Below are positions 22,114 through 33,495 of a stretch of 64,000 bases of DNA, piece by piece. Where the stretch lies: assembly GCF_008728515.1 (NCBI RefSeq), contig NC_044979.1, positions 168,562,037 to 168,626,036 on the forward strand. Direction: 5' to 3'. A program made the position numbers and the translations under genes. Every line of letters starts with the position of its first letter. Positions within the stretch are counted from its first letter, which is position 1. The DNA is from Papio anubis (taxonomy: Eukaryota; Chordata; Mammalia; Primates; Cercopithecidae). Under the pieces are notes generated by a model. The model did not search any database. It saw nothing but the letters and a program-made list of their open reading frames with translations, and was not told the DNA's origin.

Positions 22114-22160
22114 GTCTGTTCTACCCAATTCAAGGGCAAAGGTGCAAGGGAATAATGATC

Positions 22161-22263
22161 AGGGGTTTGTTTGAACCATGTTACAGAATTGAAAAGTATT
22201 TTCATACAATTGAAAGTCAGAAAATAGGAGACACTTGCTATATTGTTCTATCCTGTTAGCTCA
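22161..22263. repeat. Duplicated segment, copy B
   Basis: Partner of 20461-20563. It lies immediately 5' of an antisense L1 3' end. After the shared block, copy B has about 46 extra bases before CACACCTCATGTTTTT, which both copies share. Confidence 0.75.
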
Positions 22264-22317
22264 CAGGCCTCATTCTCACATTTAATCTTTTTTTGTTAAG
22301 AGAAAGAAGCCACACCT

Positions 22318-22815
22318 CATGTTTTTATTTATTGTTTTAACTTTTTGTTTTAGGCTCGAATACAGGTGCAGGCTTGTCATATAGGTAAACTGAATGTCAT
22401 GGGGGTTTGAGGTACAGATTATTTTGTCACCCCGATAATAAGCATAGTACCTGATCAAAAAGAGGTACTTTTTGATCCTCTCTCTCCTCCCACCCTCCAC
22501 CCTCAAGGAGGCCCTTCTTTGTGTTCATATTTACTCAATTTTTAGCTCCCACTTATAAGTGAGAACATGTGGTACTTGGTTTTCTGTTCCTGTGTTAGTT
22601 TGCTTGGGATGATGACCTCCAGCTCCATCCATATTCCTGCAAAAGATATGATCTCATTCTTTTTCACGGCTGCATAATACTCCATGGGGAATATGTACCA
22701 CATTTTCTCTATCCAGTCCATTGTTGATGGGCATTTAGGTTGATTCCGTGTCTTTGCTATTGTGAATAGTGCTGCAATGAACATATGCACACACGTGTCT
22801 TTATGGTAGGGAGAT
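22318..22815 (-). mobile_element. L1 3' end (truncated, primate L1P/L1M-A type)
   Basis: An antisense L1 3'UTR and the end of ORF2. The minus-strand translation at 22542-22790 contains the ORF2 C-terminal signature (MEYYAAVKKNEI, then SKLTQEQKTKYHMFSL). It is 5'-truncated and lacks reverse transcriptase and endonuclease domains, so it cannot move. Confidence 0.92.
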
Positions 22816-25550
22816 TTAATCTTCTATGATCAGGATGTGGTGTTTTGAGTTTAGTTCTAATTTTTCTTTCCTTCCCTCTGACAAGTTTCTCTTCAATCCT
22901 TCCCTATATTCCAGTGAATCAGTGAGAAAGCAAAACAACCCCTCCTGTCCCCCACACGAAAACCAAACGAAACCAAACCAAAAATCCGCCAGGCCTTCTT
23001 ACAACTACAAAGTGAATCTACAGAGAAATTCCTTCGGAAACATGTTTGCAAAGGGATGTTTGTCCCTGTATCCCTACAAATGAGAAGAAAACCAACATTA
23101 GCCATCACCTTTGCTCTTCCCATCCCACCCTGAAAGCAAAGGCTCAGGCAGGTGTGGCTGGCCCAGCAGCTCAAGGCCCAGTGTCCTGGGAGGGAATGTG
23201 GGCTCACTGACTCTCTTTAGTTGTGAACTCTACCCACAGAGCCGCTGAGCTGCCCAGGCAGCCCTGCCTGCTTCTCTAGCTCATGCCCCCAGAGCTGGGC
23301 ACTGGAACTCACTCACTCAGAGCCAGGTCCCCTGGGATGAGAGTGGCACCTCAGAGACATCGCCCCAGAGTCACCCCAGATACCTGCAGAGACAGAGAGG
23401 CACCACAGGCACACAGAGCTGTATAGACTATCAACCCCTATGCTCAACTTTCTGAAACAGATAAGCAGATGTATGACTGGCTTGTGGTCTTCAAAGTTGG
23501 TCTAAGTTTCCTGGTGTTCATACAGGAGCACTGGGAAGCTGGCCTGAGGATTACTGATGTAGAATGGTGTCCGATCTATAGTGAGCTGTAAGCTCCCCAC
23601 CCGCCTGTCTGTCACACTCAGCATGCCTTCTGTTGATGCCACCGCATGGATAAGCATTGTGTCTCCAGAGAGCCCTGTCAAAATGCCCATTGCCTGGGAA
23701 GGAATACACAGCAAGTCACTGGCACTGGTTAGTCTATAAAGTACTACTGATAGCATGAAGTAGGGCACTGACAGCCTGGAAAGGTAAATTTTACCTGGAA
23801 GGGAAGCAGGGAAGGCAGGAAAGATGGAGAACTTGAGATCAACAGGGCTAGTGCCATGAGGATTGGAAGTAGGCTATGGGGAAGGACATTTCAAGGCCAT
23901 AGTGGTGAGGATGCAAGTTAGGTGCCATGACAAAGAAAGTTCCAAGACAGCATCTTAGATAAAGTTACAGTCTAGGGAGGTGGCCCAGGGCTGGTCTGAA
24001 AGCTTCATGGTATGAACATCCCAATTCCCTCCCTCTTATTTTTCTGCTATCCTCAACGCAGTCTCCATCTTGCTACTCCAATCCTGCCATCATGCCCATT
24101 CTGGGAAGCAGTGTGGAGCAGGGAGGGTTCTCCTTCCTTTTAAGGTACAAACCAAGAATGGCATATGTCACTTCTGCTTGTATTCCCTGGGACAGAACCT
24201 GACTACAGGGCCACATCAAACTGCAACACAGGTTGGAAAATGTGGGCTTCGTCTGGGTGGCCATGTGCTAGCTAAAACCTTTACTAAAAAGGGAGGTCAG
24301 ACATTGGGGATAAGAAGTAGTCTGTGTCACCCCAGGCTGAAGAAGGGAGGTTCCCCTCAAAGAGCTCTGCACCCACAGCATCTGGCTCACAGTCCACCCA
24401 CAACGCATACTGGTTTTGGACCAAACCCAGACTGAAACCAGCGTTCTCAGTGAAAGGGAATGAATTTCTATAGGAGCTGTGGGGAAAAGGGAAATTTTAA
24501 ATAAAAATAGTCCATTTCTCTAGCACTTGCTAGTCTGTAGGGCCTTTTACATTTTACATGTGTTACCTCCTTTAAAATGAGAAGCAGGTGCAATGTGCAC
24601 GACTCCCCTTTCACAGGTGAGGAGGTGGCAGCGGGGGCTTGTCCAGGCTCCCACAGCAGAAATGAGCAGAGCCTAGGGGTCTCTGAATGACTCCCAGCCC
24701 ATCAGGCAGCCCAGACAAGCTCCCAATCCCACTGATGCAGGCATCCGTAGGCTAACATGGAATAAGACCGTGATAACACGATGTGATGTTCTTGTTCATG
24801 CCCAGCCTTTGGGGGCTGCCCTCCAAACTTCTGTGCCCTCCCTGAAGGTACAGGAAGTCATATTTTGTATAGCTTCGTGACACAGAATCAGCTGCTCATT
24901 ATGGAACGCATCTTTTTCATTCCACCTCCCCCCATGGCCTATCACTGAAGTGAGCCTTGTTTTGAAAGGCACATCTTCATTCTTGGTGTGTTAGGAAGTA
25001 AAAGGAGAAAACGCCTATAATCCACATAAGGCACACAGAATCAAGTGGAGTCCAATTCCTCCAGGTTCAAGATGAAGGAAGCTAGACGTAGAGGCTGAAT
25101 TACGATGACAGACATGTCAGTTCATCCCCCGAGTGTAAGATCTAAGACCATGGCCAGGATCAAGCCACATTTGAAGATGCTCTTACCAATCACTGTGAAA
25201 TTCCGGTGTACCTGAATCACTATGACTTGGAATCTTTGGATTTCTACCAAATCATAATTTGGACTCTACCCACAGAGCCAGGCGGTGGCTCTTTCCTTCT
25301 TTCCTGATTCGTGCTCTGCCCTCACCCCTTTCATTGCTTTTATAATGTTCATCTTGAAAAGTCTTGTTCAGCCTGAGAACTATCTTTCCCATCAGCCATT
25401 TTCCTCTGCTTCTTAAACTTCCAGGTCAGGGATTCTCTGGTATATTAAAGGGGGCTCAGTTGATGGCCCTCGGCTCCATTGTGCCCTGTTAGGCAAGTAC
25501 CTGTCCTGGTGCAGTGACCCAGACTTGTAAGAGAAAGGCTCTGGGCTTGG
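22816..25550. other. Intergenic, unique with a MIR fragment
   Basis: No gene is supported. A minus-orientation MIR is visible at about 24520-24690. Short ORFs are unremarkable. Confidence 0.4.
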
Positions 25551-25551
25551 G

Positions 25552-25762
25552 CAGCACTGTCTGGTAGAACATTCCATGATGATGGAAATGTTTTGTATCT
25601 ACGCTGGCTAATATGGTGGCCACATGTGGCCATCAAGCACTCAAAATGTGGCCAGTGTGACTGTGGAACTGAACTTTCAGTTTTATTTAATTTTAATTAA
25701 CTTTAACTTCAATAGCCACAGGTGGCTGTTGTTCACTATATTGGACAGTACAGCTCTACAAG
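25552..25762. mobile_element. hAT-Charlie-type MITE (MER3-like)
   Basis: The element has the form GGTAGAACATTCCATGATGATGGAAATGTT, then GGCCACATGTGGCC, an AT-rich centre (TTTTATTTAATTTTAATTAA), and CACAGGTGGCTG with TATTGGACAGTAC at the end. This is a familiar non-autonomous DNA transposon; the exact family name is from memory. Confidence 0.7.
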
Positions 25763-27229
25763 CAGAGGCCACAGGATCTTTGGACCTTACCAGGTACATC
25801 ATCAATCTTGGACTTCCCTGGCTAAAACCCATACAATCTGGCCAGTCCCAAAATGCAGAGGGTTTTCTCAAAGTGAGAAGTATATCTTTTACCATAAAAC
25901 ATTATTTGTATTGATACCATTTGCAAGAAAAACCATCATTCTGGGCCAGCTGAGGTCATCGATTTCTGAAGAAGCACAGAGTTGGAACTGTTAGCCGATT
26001 GCTTGTAGACATCTGTGACAATAAGCTTACATCACTACCCTTACCCCTCCCTAACCCACTCCCAACACTTACAACTCTTGTTTCTATCCTTCCTCTTCAT
26101 AAAACTCATTTTCCATTTTTCCCTGCAACCTAAATCATGAACACTAGCACCTTATCAACAGCCAAGAAAAGCACATCATGTTTCCTTTACTGACTTTCTC
26201 ATTAAGTTGCCCCCATTTCTCCCCCTACTCAAATAGTTGAAGATGGGAGTTTCAAAGGTTTTGTTTTAGAAGATATGCCTACTGCCCAGAAAACCTTTCC
26301 CCGGGTCTTTGATGACCCTCTGGAAAGTTATTTAATTTTCCCAAGATCTGTTGTAGATAAACAAATTCTTTGGGTAGGGAGAATAGACTTGGCACAAGCT
26401 CAATTGCAAAAGTATTATTGGGTTGATACAGTAGTTGTTGACTCTTCTTCAGGGATTCTCAGTAATGGTCCTGTTACATTTGGGGCCAGATATTTCTCTG
26501 TGGTGGGGGCTGTTCTGTGCAGTGTAGGATGTTTAGCAGTATCCCTGGCCTCTACTTGCCAGTTGCCAGTGATATCCTGTCCCCAGTTGGGAAAACTCAA
26601 AATGTCACCAGACATTGCCAAGCGTCCCATGGGGGACAAAATCTCCCTGAGTCGAAAATCCCTGCTCTGCTTCCATCTAACATCTACACTGAGTTGAGAC
26701 AAGAAAGCAGAAGAGGAAACAGCCACACAGAGCCATCTATTTCTATTTGAATCCTTAACTGTCACGAACCTCTTTCTTGTTTAGAATTCTTATTAGTAAT
26801 GGACTTTCCCCTTAAACTCTGAGAAGTGAGAGGAGAGGAGGACATGGTGATTTTGCCTACATATCTCAGGAACATACTTTGGAACCAACCAAGAAAGGTA
26901 GATCTGAAAATGTCAGGAGCTTGATTCATTTGGTTTCCTGCACGGGAACTATTTAAAATTAAGAGACAATGCACTCTGATATGACTCGCCAGTTGTACAC
27001 TGAATTCAATAAAATGTTAATAAGAAAAGTTCACGTGGATTGCACTCTTACCATATGCATTGTTGCAGGTGTACCGATTCAATTACTATTTTTATTCCTA
27101 CTTCACCCATGAGGAATCGGAAGCACAGCCATCATGCAGTTAGTGAGTTGCAGAGATAGGATTCAAGACCCCAGGCATATAAGGATTGTGCTGTATGGGC
27201 AGACCAAAAAAGTATACCTGGCCCCTCTA
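25763..27229. other. Intergenic with MER5A and MIR
   Basis: A MER5A copy (26446-26675) and a minus-orientation MIR (about 27050-27180) lie here. The rest is unique and no gene is supported. Confidence 0.45.
26446..26675 (-). mobile_element. MER5A-type DNA transposon
   Basis: CAGGGATTCTCAGTAATGG at one end, TTTGGGGCCAGATA, GTAGGATGTTTAGCAGTATCCCTGGCCTCTA in the middle, and CACCAGACATTGCCAAG to CCCTGCTCTG match the hAT-Charlie MER5A consensus in reverse. Confidence 0.8.
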
Positions 27230-27410
27230 AATTTTATTTTTTTAAATATCGATTTTTAAATTAACTTTTCACTGTGGAATAATTCTAGATTCACAGAAAA
27301 GTTGCCATGATAGTACAGAAATTTCCTGTATATACTTCACCCGGCTTTCTCTAACGTTCACATCTTTCATAACCTTGGTATATTTGTCACAACTAAGAAA
27401 TCAACATGGA
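27230..27410. mobile_element. Old L1 fragment, left part (split by Alu)
   Basis: GATTCACAGAAAAGTTGCCATGATAGTACAGA, then ATAACCTTGGTATATTTGTCACAACTAAGAAATCAACATG, a common old-L1 (L1M) sequence. It continues after the Alu at 27786. Confidence 0.7.
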
Positions 27411-27785
27411 TGGCTAGGTGTGGGGCCTCGTGCTTGTAATCACAGCACTTTGGGAGGCTGAGGGGGCTGAATTTCTTGAGTTTAGGACTTCAGGACCAGC
27501 CTGACAATATGGCAAGACCCCACCTCTGCAGAAAATTCCAAAATTAGCCAGGTGTGGTGGTGCACACCTGTCATCCAAGCTATTTGGAAGGCTGAGGAGG
27601 GAGGATCAATTGAACTCAGGAGGCTGAGCCTGCAGTGAGCTGTGATCACGCCACTGCACACCAGTCTGGGTGACAGAATGAGATCCTGTCTAAGAAAGAA
27701 AGAAAAAGAAAGGAAGGAAGGAAGGAAGGAAGGAAGGAAGGAAGGAAGGAAGGAAAGAAGGAAGGAAAGAAGAAAGAAAGAAAAG
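27411..27785 (+). mobile_element. Old Alu (J-type) with long AAAG/AAGG tail
   Basis: A diverged Alu begins GGCTAGGTGTGGGGCCTCG and ends in a GAAA/GGAA tail of about 90 bases (27697-27785). It splits an L1 fragment. Confidence 0.88.
27697..27785. repeat. (GGAA/GAAA)n microsatellite
   Basis: About a dozen GGAA units bordered by GAAA, grown from the Alu tail. GGAA arrays can act as ETS-fusion response elements. Confidence 0.9.
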
Positions 27786-27935
27786 TTACGATGACATTAA
27801 CTAAACCACAGATTCGGTTCAGATTTCACCAGTTTTTCCATGAGTGTCCTTTGTCTGTTCTGGAGAAGAATAGAGGGTATCTAATACAGGATAGCACATT
27901 GCATTTAGTTGGGGTTTATTTTCAACAGTGTTGAC
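27786..27935. mobile_element. Old L1 fragment, right part
   Basis: CTAAACCACAGATTCGGTTCAGATTTCACCAGTTTTTCCA to GATAGCACATTGCATTTAGTTGG continues the L1 fragment interrupted by the Alu. Confidence 0.7.
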
Positions 27936-28539
27936 CAGACTTGCTCCTCACAACTCCTTCTAGCTCAAAGCAATTATAGATGCTGCTCCTATGGAAGATG
28001 TTATACAAAAATTCCACTGTTGTGCAAAATGGACACAGAGAAAGCTAATCACCACTGTATTAAGGTTTGGTAGAAGGAGATTTATGGGATTAGGGGGGGA
28101 AATCAGGTGAGCATGGCACACTGGGAGGAAGTATTAAAATCCCTGAGAGTGGAACAGGGCTGGAACACCCTAACAGACGCACAATTAAAGCACAACAGAT
28201 AACGATTCCCCTGAAAAAGGATGGAACGAGAAAGAGAAGTATCACAGAAAACTGCTCAGGGAAGCGAAGAGTCCATTTTACAAAGTGGCCACAGAAAAGA
28301 GAATCTGCCTAGTAAATCGTCTTAGTAGGAGACTAACTGCAGGTATGACTTAGGCTGCTGAGTGGTTAAGACTTTACCACTCAGGGAAAAATGAGAGAGA
28401 GAGGAGACGGGAGTGTATGCCAGACGCATATGTGCCTATAGAAGAGACATGTCTGTTTCAGACCTGCCCACAACCTGAACAAGCTTCATGTCTGTAATTA
28501 CAAAGAGCTCACTTGATTCTAAATCTGCACTGTGGGCAT

Positions 28540-28650
28540 TTGAATCCACTTCATCAGTGTCGACAGGCAATGGGCCTCTACTTAAAGGCATTGTCAATGT
28601 GCCTTGCTGAATCGCTTAGAAATCCAGTGCCATTGTTAGAAAACAAGGGT
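28540..28650. promoter_or_regulatory. SOX-motif-rich candidate element
   Basis: The repeat-free stretch holds CATTGTCAATG (28589-28599), an inverted pair of SOX half sites with a 1-base spacer, and a consensus SOX site CCATTGTT at 28630-28637. SOX9 and SOX10 act with OLIG factors in oligodendroglia, so this is a plausible enhancer part. Confidence 0.35.
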
Positions 28651-29029
28651 TAGGACCCAGATTGGGACACATGCAAGATAACATACAACATATGTCTCTC
28701 TCTAAAACTTCTCCTGCATTCTCCTACCCACACCGTGTCCAAGAGGTAATTGGGATTTGCTACGATTTTTTTTTACAAGGACTATAAAGCAATGCCAGAG
28801 AAGGGGGGCAGGATCGGGAGACTGGATAACAAGGAACGGTGATATGGTAGGAAGCAGGCCCTCTCCAACTGGCATGTGGCATCATCCCCCTACCCCTCGC
28901 CTCCTTTCCTGCCCCCCAACTCTATCTCCACCTTTCTCCATATGCTTATTCCTCTTTTAAAGTGTTCATTTCTTCTTTTTTTTCTGTGACAAGAGAGTAG
29001 AATATAAACAGCAGATAAGAAAAGCATGA

Positions 29030-29320
29030 CTCTTACCAGGAGAGTGGATGCCATCCAATCCTCTTCAAATCAAGGCACGAAGTTTTTAGAAGTACATGGG
29101 ATTTGAGCAATCGAACATGTCATGGAGCAAACCCAAACCCCAACCTTCACGCTAATGAAATCACAAGAAATCAATGCATGGGAGATTTGCATGAAGGTGA
29201 CGGAAATTAATAAACTATATCATGCCCCATTGGAAAGGATCAAAGAGCAGATGCTGACTTAGCTGACCTGGCAATAAGTGCAGTGGTGATTAGCCATGCT
29301 GCAATGACTCACTGACCCGG
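29030..29320. promoter_or_regulatory. Candidate enhancer with POU, TCF, E-box and MARE motifs
   Basis: A non-repetitive stretch contains in close order a POU octamer ATTTGCAT (29185-29192), AAATTAATAAAC (homeodomain/HOX-like), an inverted CCAAT box, TCF/LEF-type GATCAAAG (29238-29245), an E-box CAGATG (29248-29253) and a near-MARE TGCTGACTTAGC (29252-29263). Such density outside repeats suggests a conserved developmental enhancer. Conservation was not tested. Confidence 0.4.
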
Positions 29321-30198
29321 CAAGCACCATTTGAGAGCAGTCCAATTTGAGTCAGTAACCATAGTGTCAGGGTGGGAGGGAGACAGGGATCTCCCAGTGA
29401 GGTCCGTGCCCTTCTCGCTGGAAAGACCAGCTAAAGAGTTGACAGGGTAGCTGATAACACCAAATAATGTTGTTCTACATGTAGGAGACAACAGATGTGT
29501 CCTGGATGATTTAGGAGAAGATAAGAGAAAGAACGCATGAGGGGCCCAAAAGCCAGGGAAGGCTTCAGGAAGGAGGGAGATTTCAACTGGCCCTGATAGA
29601 TGAATCAGATTGAAGCAGGGAATTGAGGGATGCTAACAGTTAGATCACCCTTGGGTTGATTCTGCTCAGGGAGTTCTAGAATCCTTCTGATGATGGAAAG
29701 AGCAAAGTCAACTCACGGTATGGGGTAAGACCTGTGCTCCGTCATCACAGCTCACAAACCCTGGCACATCTATGGCAGGGCCTGACCTAGAGTCAGCATC
29801 CTCAGGAGTTAGTGCCACGAATTTGTATGTTCATAATTACCAGATGATTCTGATCTAATGACCCCATCTCAAAGATGAAGAAATCGAGGCCCAGAGAAAG
29901 GATGTGATTGGCCCATGGGGAATATATTGTGAGTTCATTTAGGATGTGACTTTCCAACCATTTCTCCAATGCTTCTCCATGAAGGGTGTACTCTGAACCC
30001 CACCTGCAGAGGCAAGCAGGGTCACCCTACACCTCTCTTTGGCTGGAGACTCTGTCTCCTCGAGGAAGGATATAATGGTGCATGGCAGCTTCTCTGCTCC
30101 ATTGTTAATAATCCACTCATCTGGAAGAAAAAGCAGCAGCTTCTTCCACCACCCTGGAATTGCAACATTTGTCCTTAGTGAAGCAGGGGGTGGAAGAA

Positions 30199-30201
30199 AA
30201 G

Positions 30202-30246
<45 letters not shown>

Positions 30247-30302
30247 AAGAGAACAGGAGGGAGAGGAGAGGAGAGAAGAGAGGAAAAGAAAAGAAAAGAA
30301 AA
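30199..30302. repeat. (GA)n and GA-rich low-complexity tract
   Basis: A pure GA run at about 30207-30241 is followed by GAGAA/GAAAA variants. The strand-biased purine tract could form H-DNA. Confidence 0.9.
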
Positions 30303-31561
30303 AAGAAATCTGCTGTTACACTTTTGCCTTTTCCTGCATGTCCTTTGCACTCAGCCTGAGAACCTGCCCCAGCTGCAGAGACACTGCCTCTAAAGAAGAG
30401 CTGCCGTCTCACCCTTAACCCAAACCTCATTCCCTCAAGGCTTGCCAGGGGCCGGTCTGTTGTCACAGGCATTCCTTGCAGATATATCTAGGGTCTTTTC
30501 CCATTTTTGAAAGGATGTGTGTGAACATGCAAATTCTGCTCTGTTTTAGCCAAAACAGAAAAACGGGATCGTGTTCCTAAATCCTTGAATGCCTCTCCCT
30601 GCTCCTCTCATCATTTCCTAAAATCCCACTCGTATGTCCTCCTGCAAGACTTTGCAGCTCCTCTGTTATCTGACTGCACCCAAGTAGGCATCATTAAGAC
30701 CAACTCCCAACTGCTTTTTAACAAGCTGCCCCACCCACCATCTCAGTCCCCCTGAGAACATCCCCATCTTTTCTGTTTCCAAAGATATTTTCATACCTTT
30801 TGTTCCAAAGATGATTCCTCCCAGGACAGGGCTCTCTCACCACCTGGTCCTTTGCACACCCTCTGTCCCCTGCACTGATGCCCTTTGCCCTGACATCCCT
30901 TCAGCTTTGCTAGGACAAGGGTCTATGGCAAGGGGCTGAGGCCACTGGCTTAAGTGAGGTTTAGAGATCACACATTTATTCCATGTATCCTTGCTTCCCT
31001 CTAACACTGAAAACCTGTCAGTTACTCATTCATTCATCACATGGGAAGCACCTATTGGATACCAGGCACTGTATGAAGCCCTGGGATGGCTGGGAGGTTG
31101 CTATGGCTCCTTATGTATTCAGATCCAACATGACAGACTGAGGAAATGATTTAGGAATGAAAATCAGAGCTGCCTCAAGAAGCAGATCGAAGAATCCAAG
31201 AGATTGCAAAGTCTTTTTCTTCCTTTTGTAAATAAACAGTTATGAGGAGACAAGAAAAAACATGTCACAACTCTGTCTGGGTCCAGGGAATTGGGCTGGT
31301 CACATGTGAGGCTTTAGGCACAGAGCTTCATTTGGTTCTATTCATTTAATGCACAAGTATTAAGCACCTCTCATGTTGAAGGGTCCTTCCTTTCCAGAAA
31401 TATCTGCAATCCAACGCTTATGGGGTCATGGTGATGGGACTTAAAAACCCAACAGATATGAAAATGTTCTAGAGACAAGCTAGAACATTTGAATTATATT
31501 CAATGACGTGAATATAATTGACACTCCTGAACAGTCACTGTAATTAAAAGTGGTTATGATC

Positions 31562-31860
31562 AGTCAGGCGCAGTGGCTCACGCCTGTAATCCCAGCACTT
31601 TGGGAGGCCGAGGCAGGCAGATCACGAGGTCAGGAGATCAAGACCATCCTGACTAACACGGTGAAACCCTGTCTCTACTACAAATACAAAAAAATTAGCT
31701 GGGTGTGGTGGTGCATGCCTGTAATCCCAGCTACTTGGGAGGCTGAGGCAGGAGAATCGCTTGAACCGGAGAGGCAGAGGTTGCAGTGAGCCGAGATCAC
31801 ACCACTGCACTCCAGCCTGGGCGACAGAGCGAGACTCCGTCTCAAAAAAAAAAAAAAAAA
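31562..31860 (+). mobile_element. AluY-type element
   Basis: Full length, with the AluY-type GATCACGAGGTCAGGAGATCAAGACCATCCTG and poly-A at 31843-31860. Target-site duplication is GGTTATGA (31552-) against GGTTACGA (31861-). Confidence 0.92.
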
Positions 31861-33118
31861 GGTTACGACCATAGATTTTCAGGTATTTGTGTTTTATCAC
31901 AATTTTTCAAAAGCCTGACAGGTCTTTCCAAAAGCCCTCCCCTAAAGAAAACAAGCCCATTTTCCCATGCACGCTGGCTTATAGGCAGTGCCAGGAAAGA
32001 CCCATTTCCCAGCAGCAGGCCCAGCATGAAAGAGCTGACGGGCGTGAGGGGTGGGCCAGGGTCCCAGGCAGAGGGACCAGGACATTTGAGGCTGCTTCAT
32101 CTGTGCATATGTGATAGGGATGGAGCCAATAAGAGAGAGATGAGCCACAGACCCTAGATGAGCCACAGACCCTACCTGCTCCGTAGGCAAAAGCCAATCA
32201 CAGCCAGGGATCCCAACATTTGGGTGAATGTTAACTGACGCTTTTTATTTCTTATTTTGTGAAGATAGTAGAAGTTTTATTTTCTTTACTTCTCAGAATT
32301 CCGTCTGGCCTACCAGATGCCTAGCTCTTAAAAGGACCTCGTGCTCTGCACTGATGGACTCTGGCAGAGTTTGGGGGGTTTGGGGAGAGGGGCAGTGGTG
32401 GCGAAGAGGAGGCAGTCCTACACTTTAAGTGAGAAAAGTACAAAAAACGGTCTCTAAAGCACAGCTGCCAATGTCAGTGGACTTGCTTCATTCTTGAAAT
32501 TCACCTGGTCAGGATGAACAGGTTCAATGTGAAGTTCATTTTTCAATTCATTCTATCTCATCTGAGTACCTACTCTGGGATCATGGACTGTACAGAAATT
32601 AGGACTTGAAACTGTCCTTTGCCACCTCCTCCCTTTTCCTTATGGAGTACAGAACAACGGCTCTGGGCAGGGCCAGCTTCAGGTGTGCACCACGCATTGG
32701 GTCAGTGGCACAGAACCCTGTGCTTAGAAGAGCCCTGAACGTGGTCAATGCTCTGCTGTCAGCCCTTCCTGACTTTTAAATAAGGGGGCCCCATATTTAC
32801 ATTTCATACTGAGGCTCAAGAATTATGTAGTTGGTCTTGCTCTTGGTAATGAAAGACTCCTTGAGGTGGTTCCCACAGTTTTCCATATCCCAGCCAGGAC
32901 TCTCTTCACACTGTCCCCACTTCCATGGCTGGAGCCATAGTTTTTTCCTGGTCATAACTGTGGAAGGCAGGAAAAATTCACTTCTTAGGTCCTAATCCAA
33001 GATCATATTTTTTCCTGTTAAAAATTGCTGTTCATCTTAAAGTAGCAACATGAGTCTTAAACAGGATTCAGTACTTCAGTGCAATGTGCTAAAATGATTC
33101 AGTTTTAAAGAAAACTCT
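31861..33118. other. Intergenic, unique
   Basis: No gene is supported. A small direct repeat (ATGAGCCACAGACCCTA) occurs twice, at 32131-32155 and 32158-32175. Confidence 0.4.
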
Positions 33119-33160
33119 TTAGGTTGATGCAAAAGTAATTGTGGTTTTTTGCACAATCAC
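33119..33160 (+). mobile_element. MADE1 (mariner MITE), left half
   Basis: TTAGGTTGATGCAAAAGTAATTG matches the MADE1 terminal inverted repeat. MADE1 gives rise to the miR-548 family when intact. Here the hairpin centre is replaced by an Alu. Confidence 0.9.
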
Positions 33161-33465
33161 CTTTTTTGTTTTGTTTTGTTTTGAGATGGAGTCTCACTCT
33201 GTTGCCCAGGCTGGAGTCCAGTGGCACAATCTTGGCTCACTGCAACCTCTGCCTCCTGGGCTCAAACGATTCTCCTGCCTCAGCCTCCCAAGTAGCTGGC
33301 ATTACAGGTGCCCGCCACCATGCTTGGCTAGTTGTTGTATTTTTAGTAGAGACAAGGTTTCACCGTGTTGGCTAGGCTAGTCTCCAACTCCAGACCTCAA
33401 GTGATCCACCTGCCTCAGCCTCCCAAAGTGCTGGGATTACAAGGCATGAGCCACCGTGCCCAGCC
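33161..33465 (-). mobile_element. Alu inserted inside MADE1
   Basis: A reverse-strand Alu begins with a TTTTG-repeat tail (33161-33182) and GAGATGGAGTCTCACTCTG, and ends at CACCGTGCCCAGCC (33465). It lies exactly between the two MADE1 arms. Confidence 0.95.
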
Positions 33466-33495
33466 TAAACCGCAATTACTTTTGCACTAACCTAA
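33466..33495 (+). mobile_element. MADE1, right half
   Basis: AAACCGCAATTACTTTTGCA, then CTAACCTAA, is the inverted partner of the left arm. The two arms are now about 310 bases apart. Confidence 0.9.

Larger units (their letters stand above)
20946..22160. other. Intergenic, largely unique
   Basis: A MIR/L2-like end is suspected at about 21060-21180 (CATAATAAGTGCTCCATAAATA). An A-rich run lies at 21807-21839. No gene. The conserved-looking 21895-22035 stretch and a perfect hairpin at 22087-22113 are listed separately. Confidence 0.45.
27936..31560. other. Intergenic, mostly unique; enhancer candidates within
   Basis: No gene is supported. It includes the motif-rich stretches at 28540-28650 and 29030-29320, a MIR trace near 29870-29930, a GA microsatellite at 30199-30245, and an L2-like end at about 31020-31110. 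The low repeat content of 28-30 kb is notable. Confidence 0.5.

Noticed and set aside
22542..22790. 82-codon minus-strand ORF as a gene
   Set aside because: It is the C-terminal remnant of L1 ORF2 in a 5'-truncated element.
30207..30241. GA-rich tract as a GAGA/Polycomb element
   Set aside because: A pure microsatellite with flanking decay variants. Repeat origin explains it without a regulatory role.
33119..33495. Functional miR-548 gene from MADE1
   Set aside because: The hairpin arms are about 310 bases apart because of the Alu insertion, so the usual precursor cannot fold.
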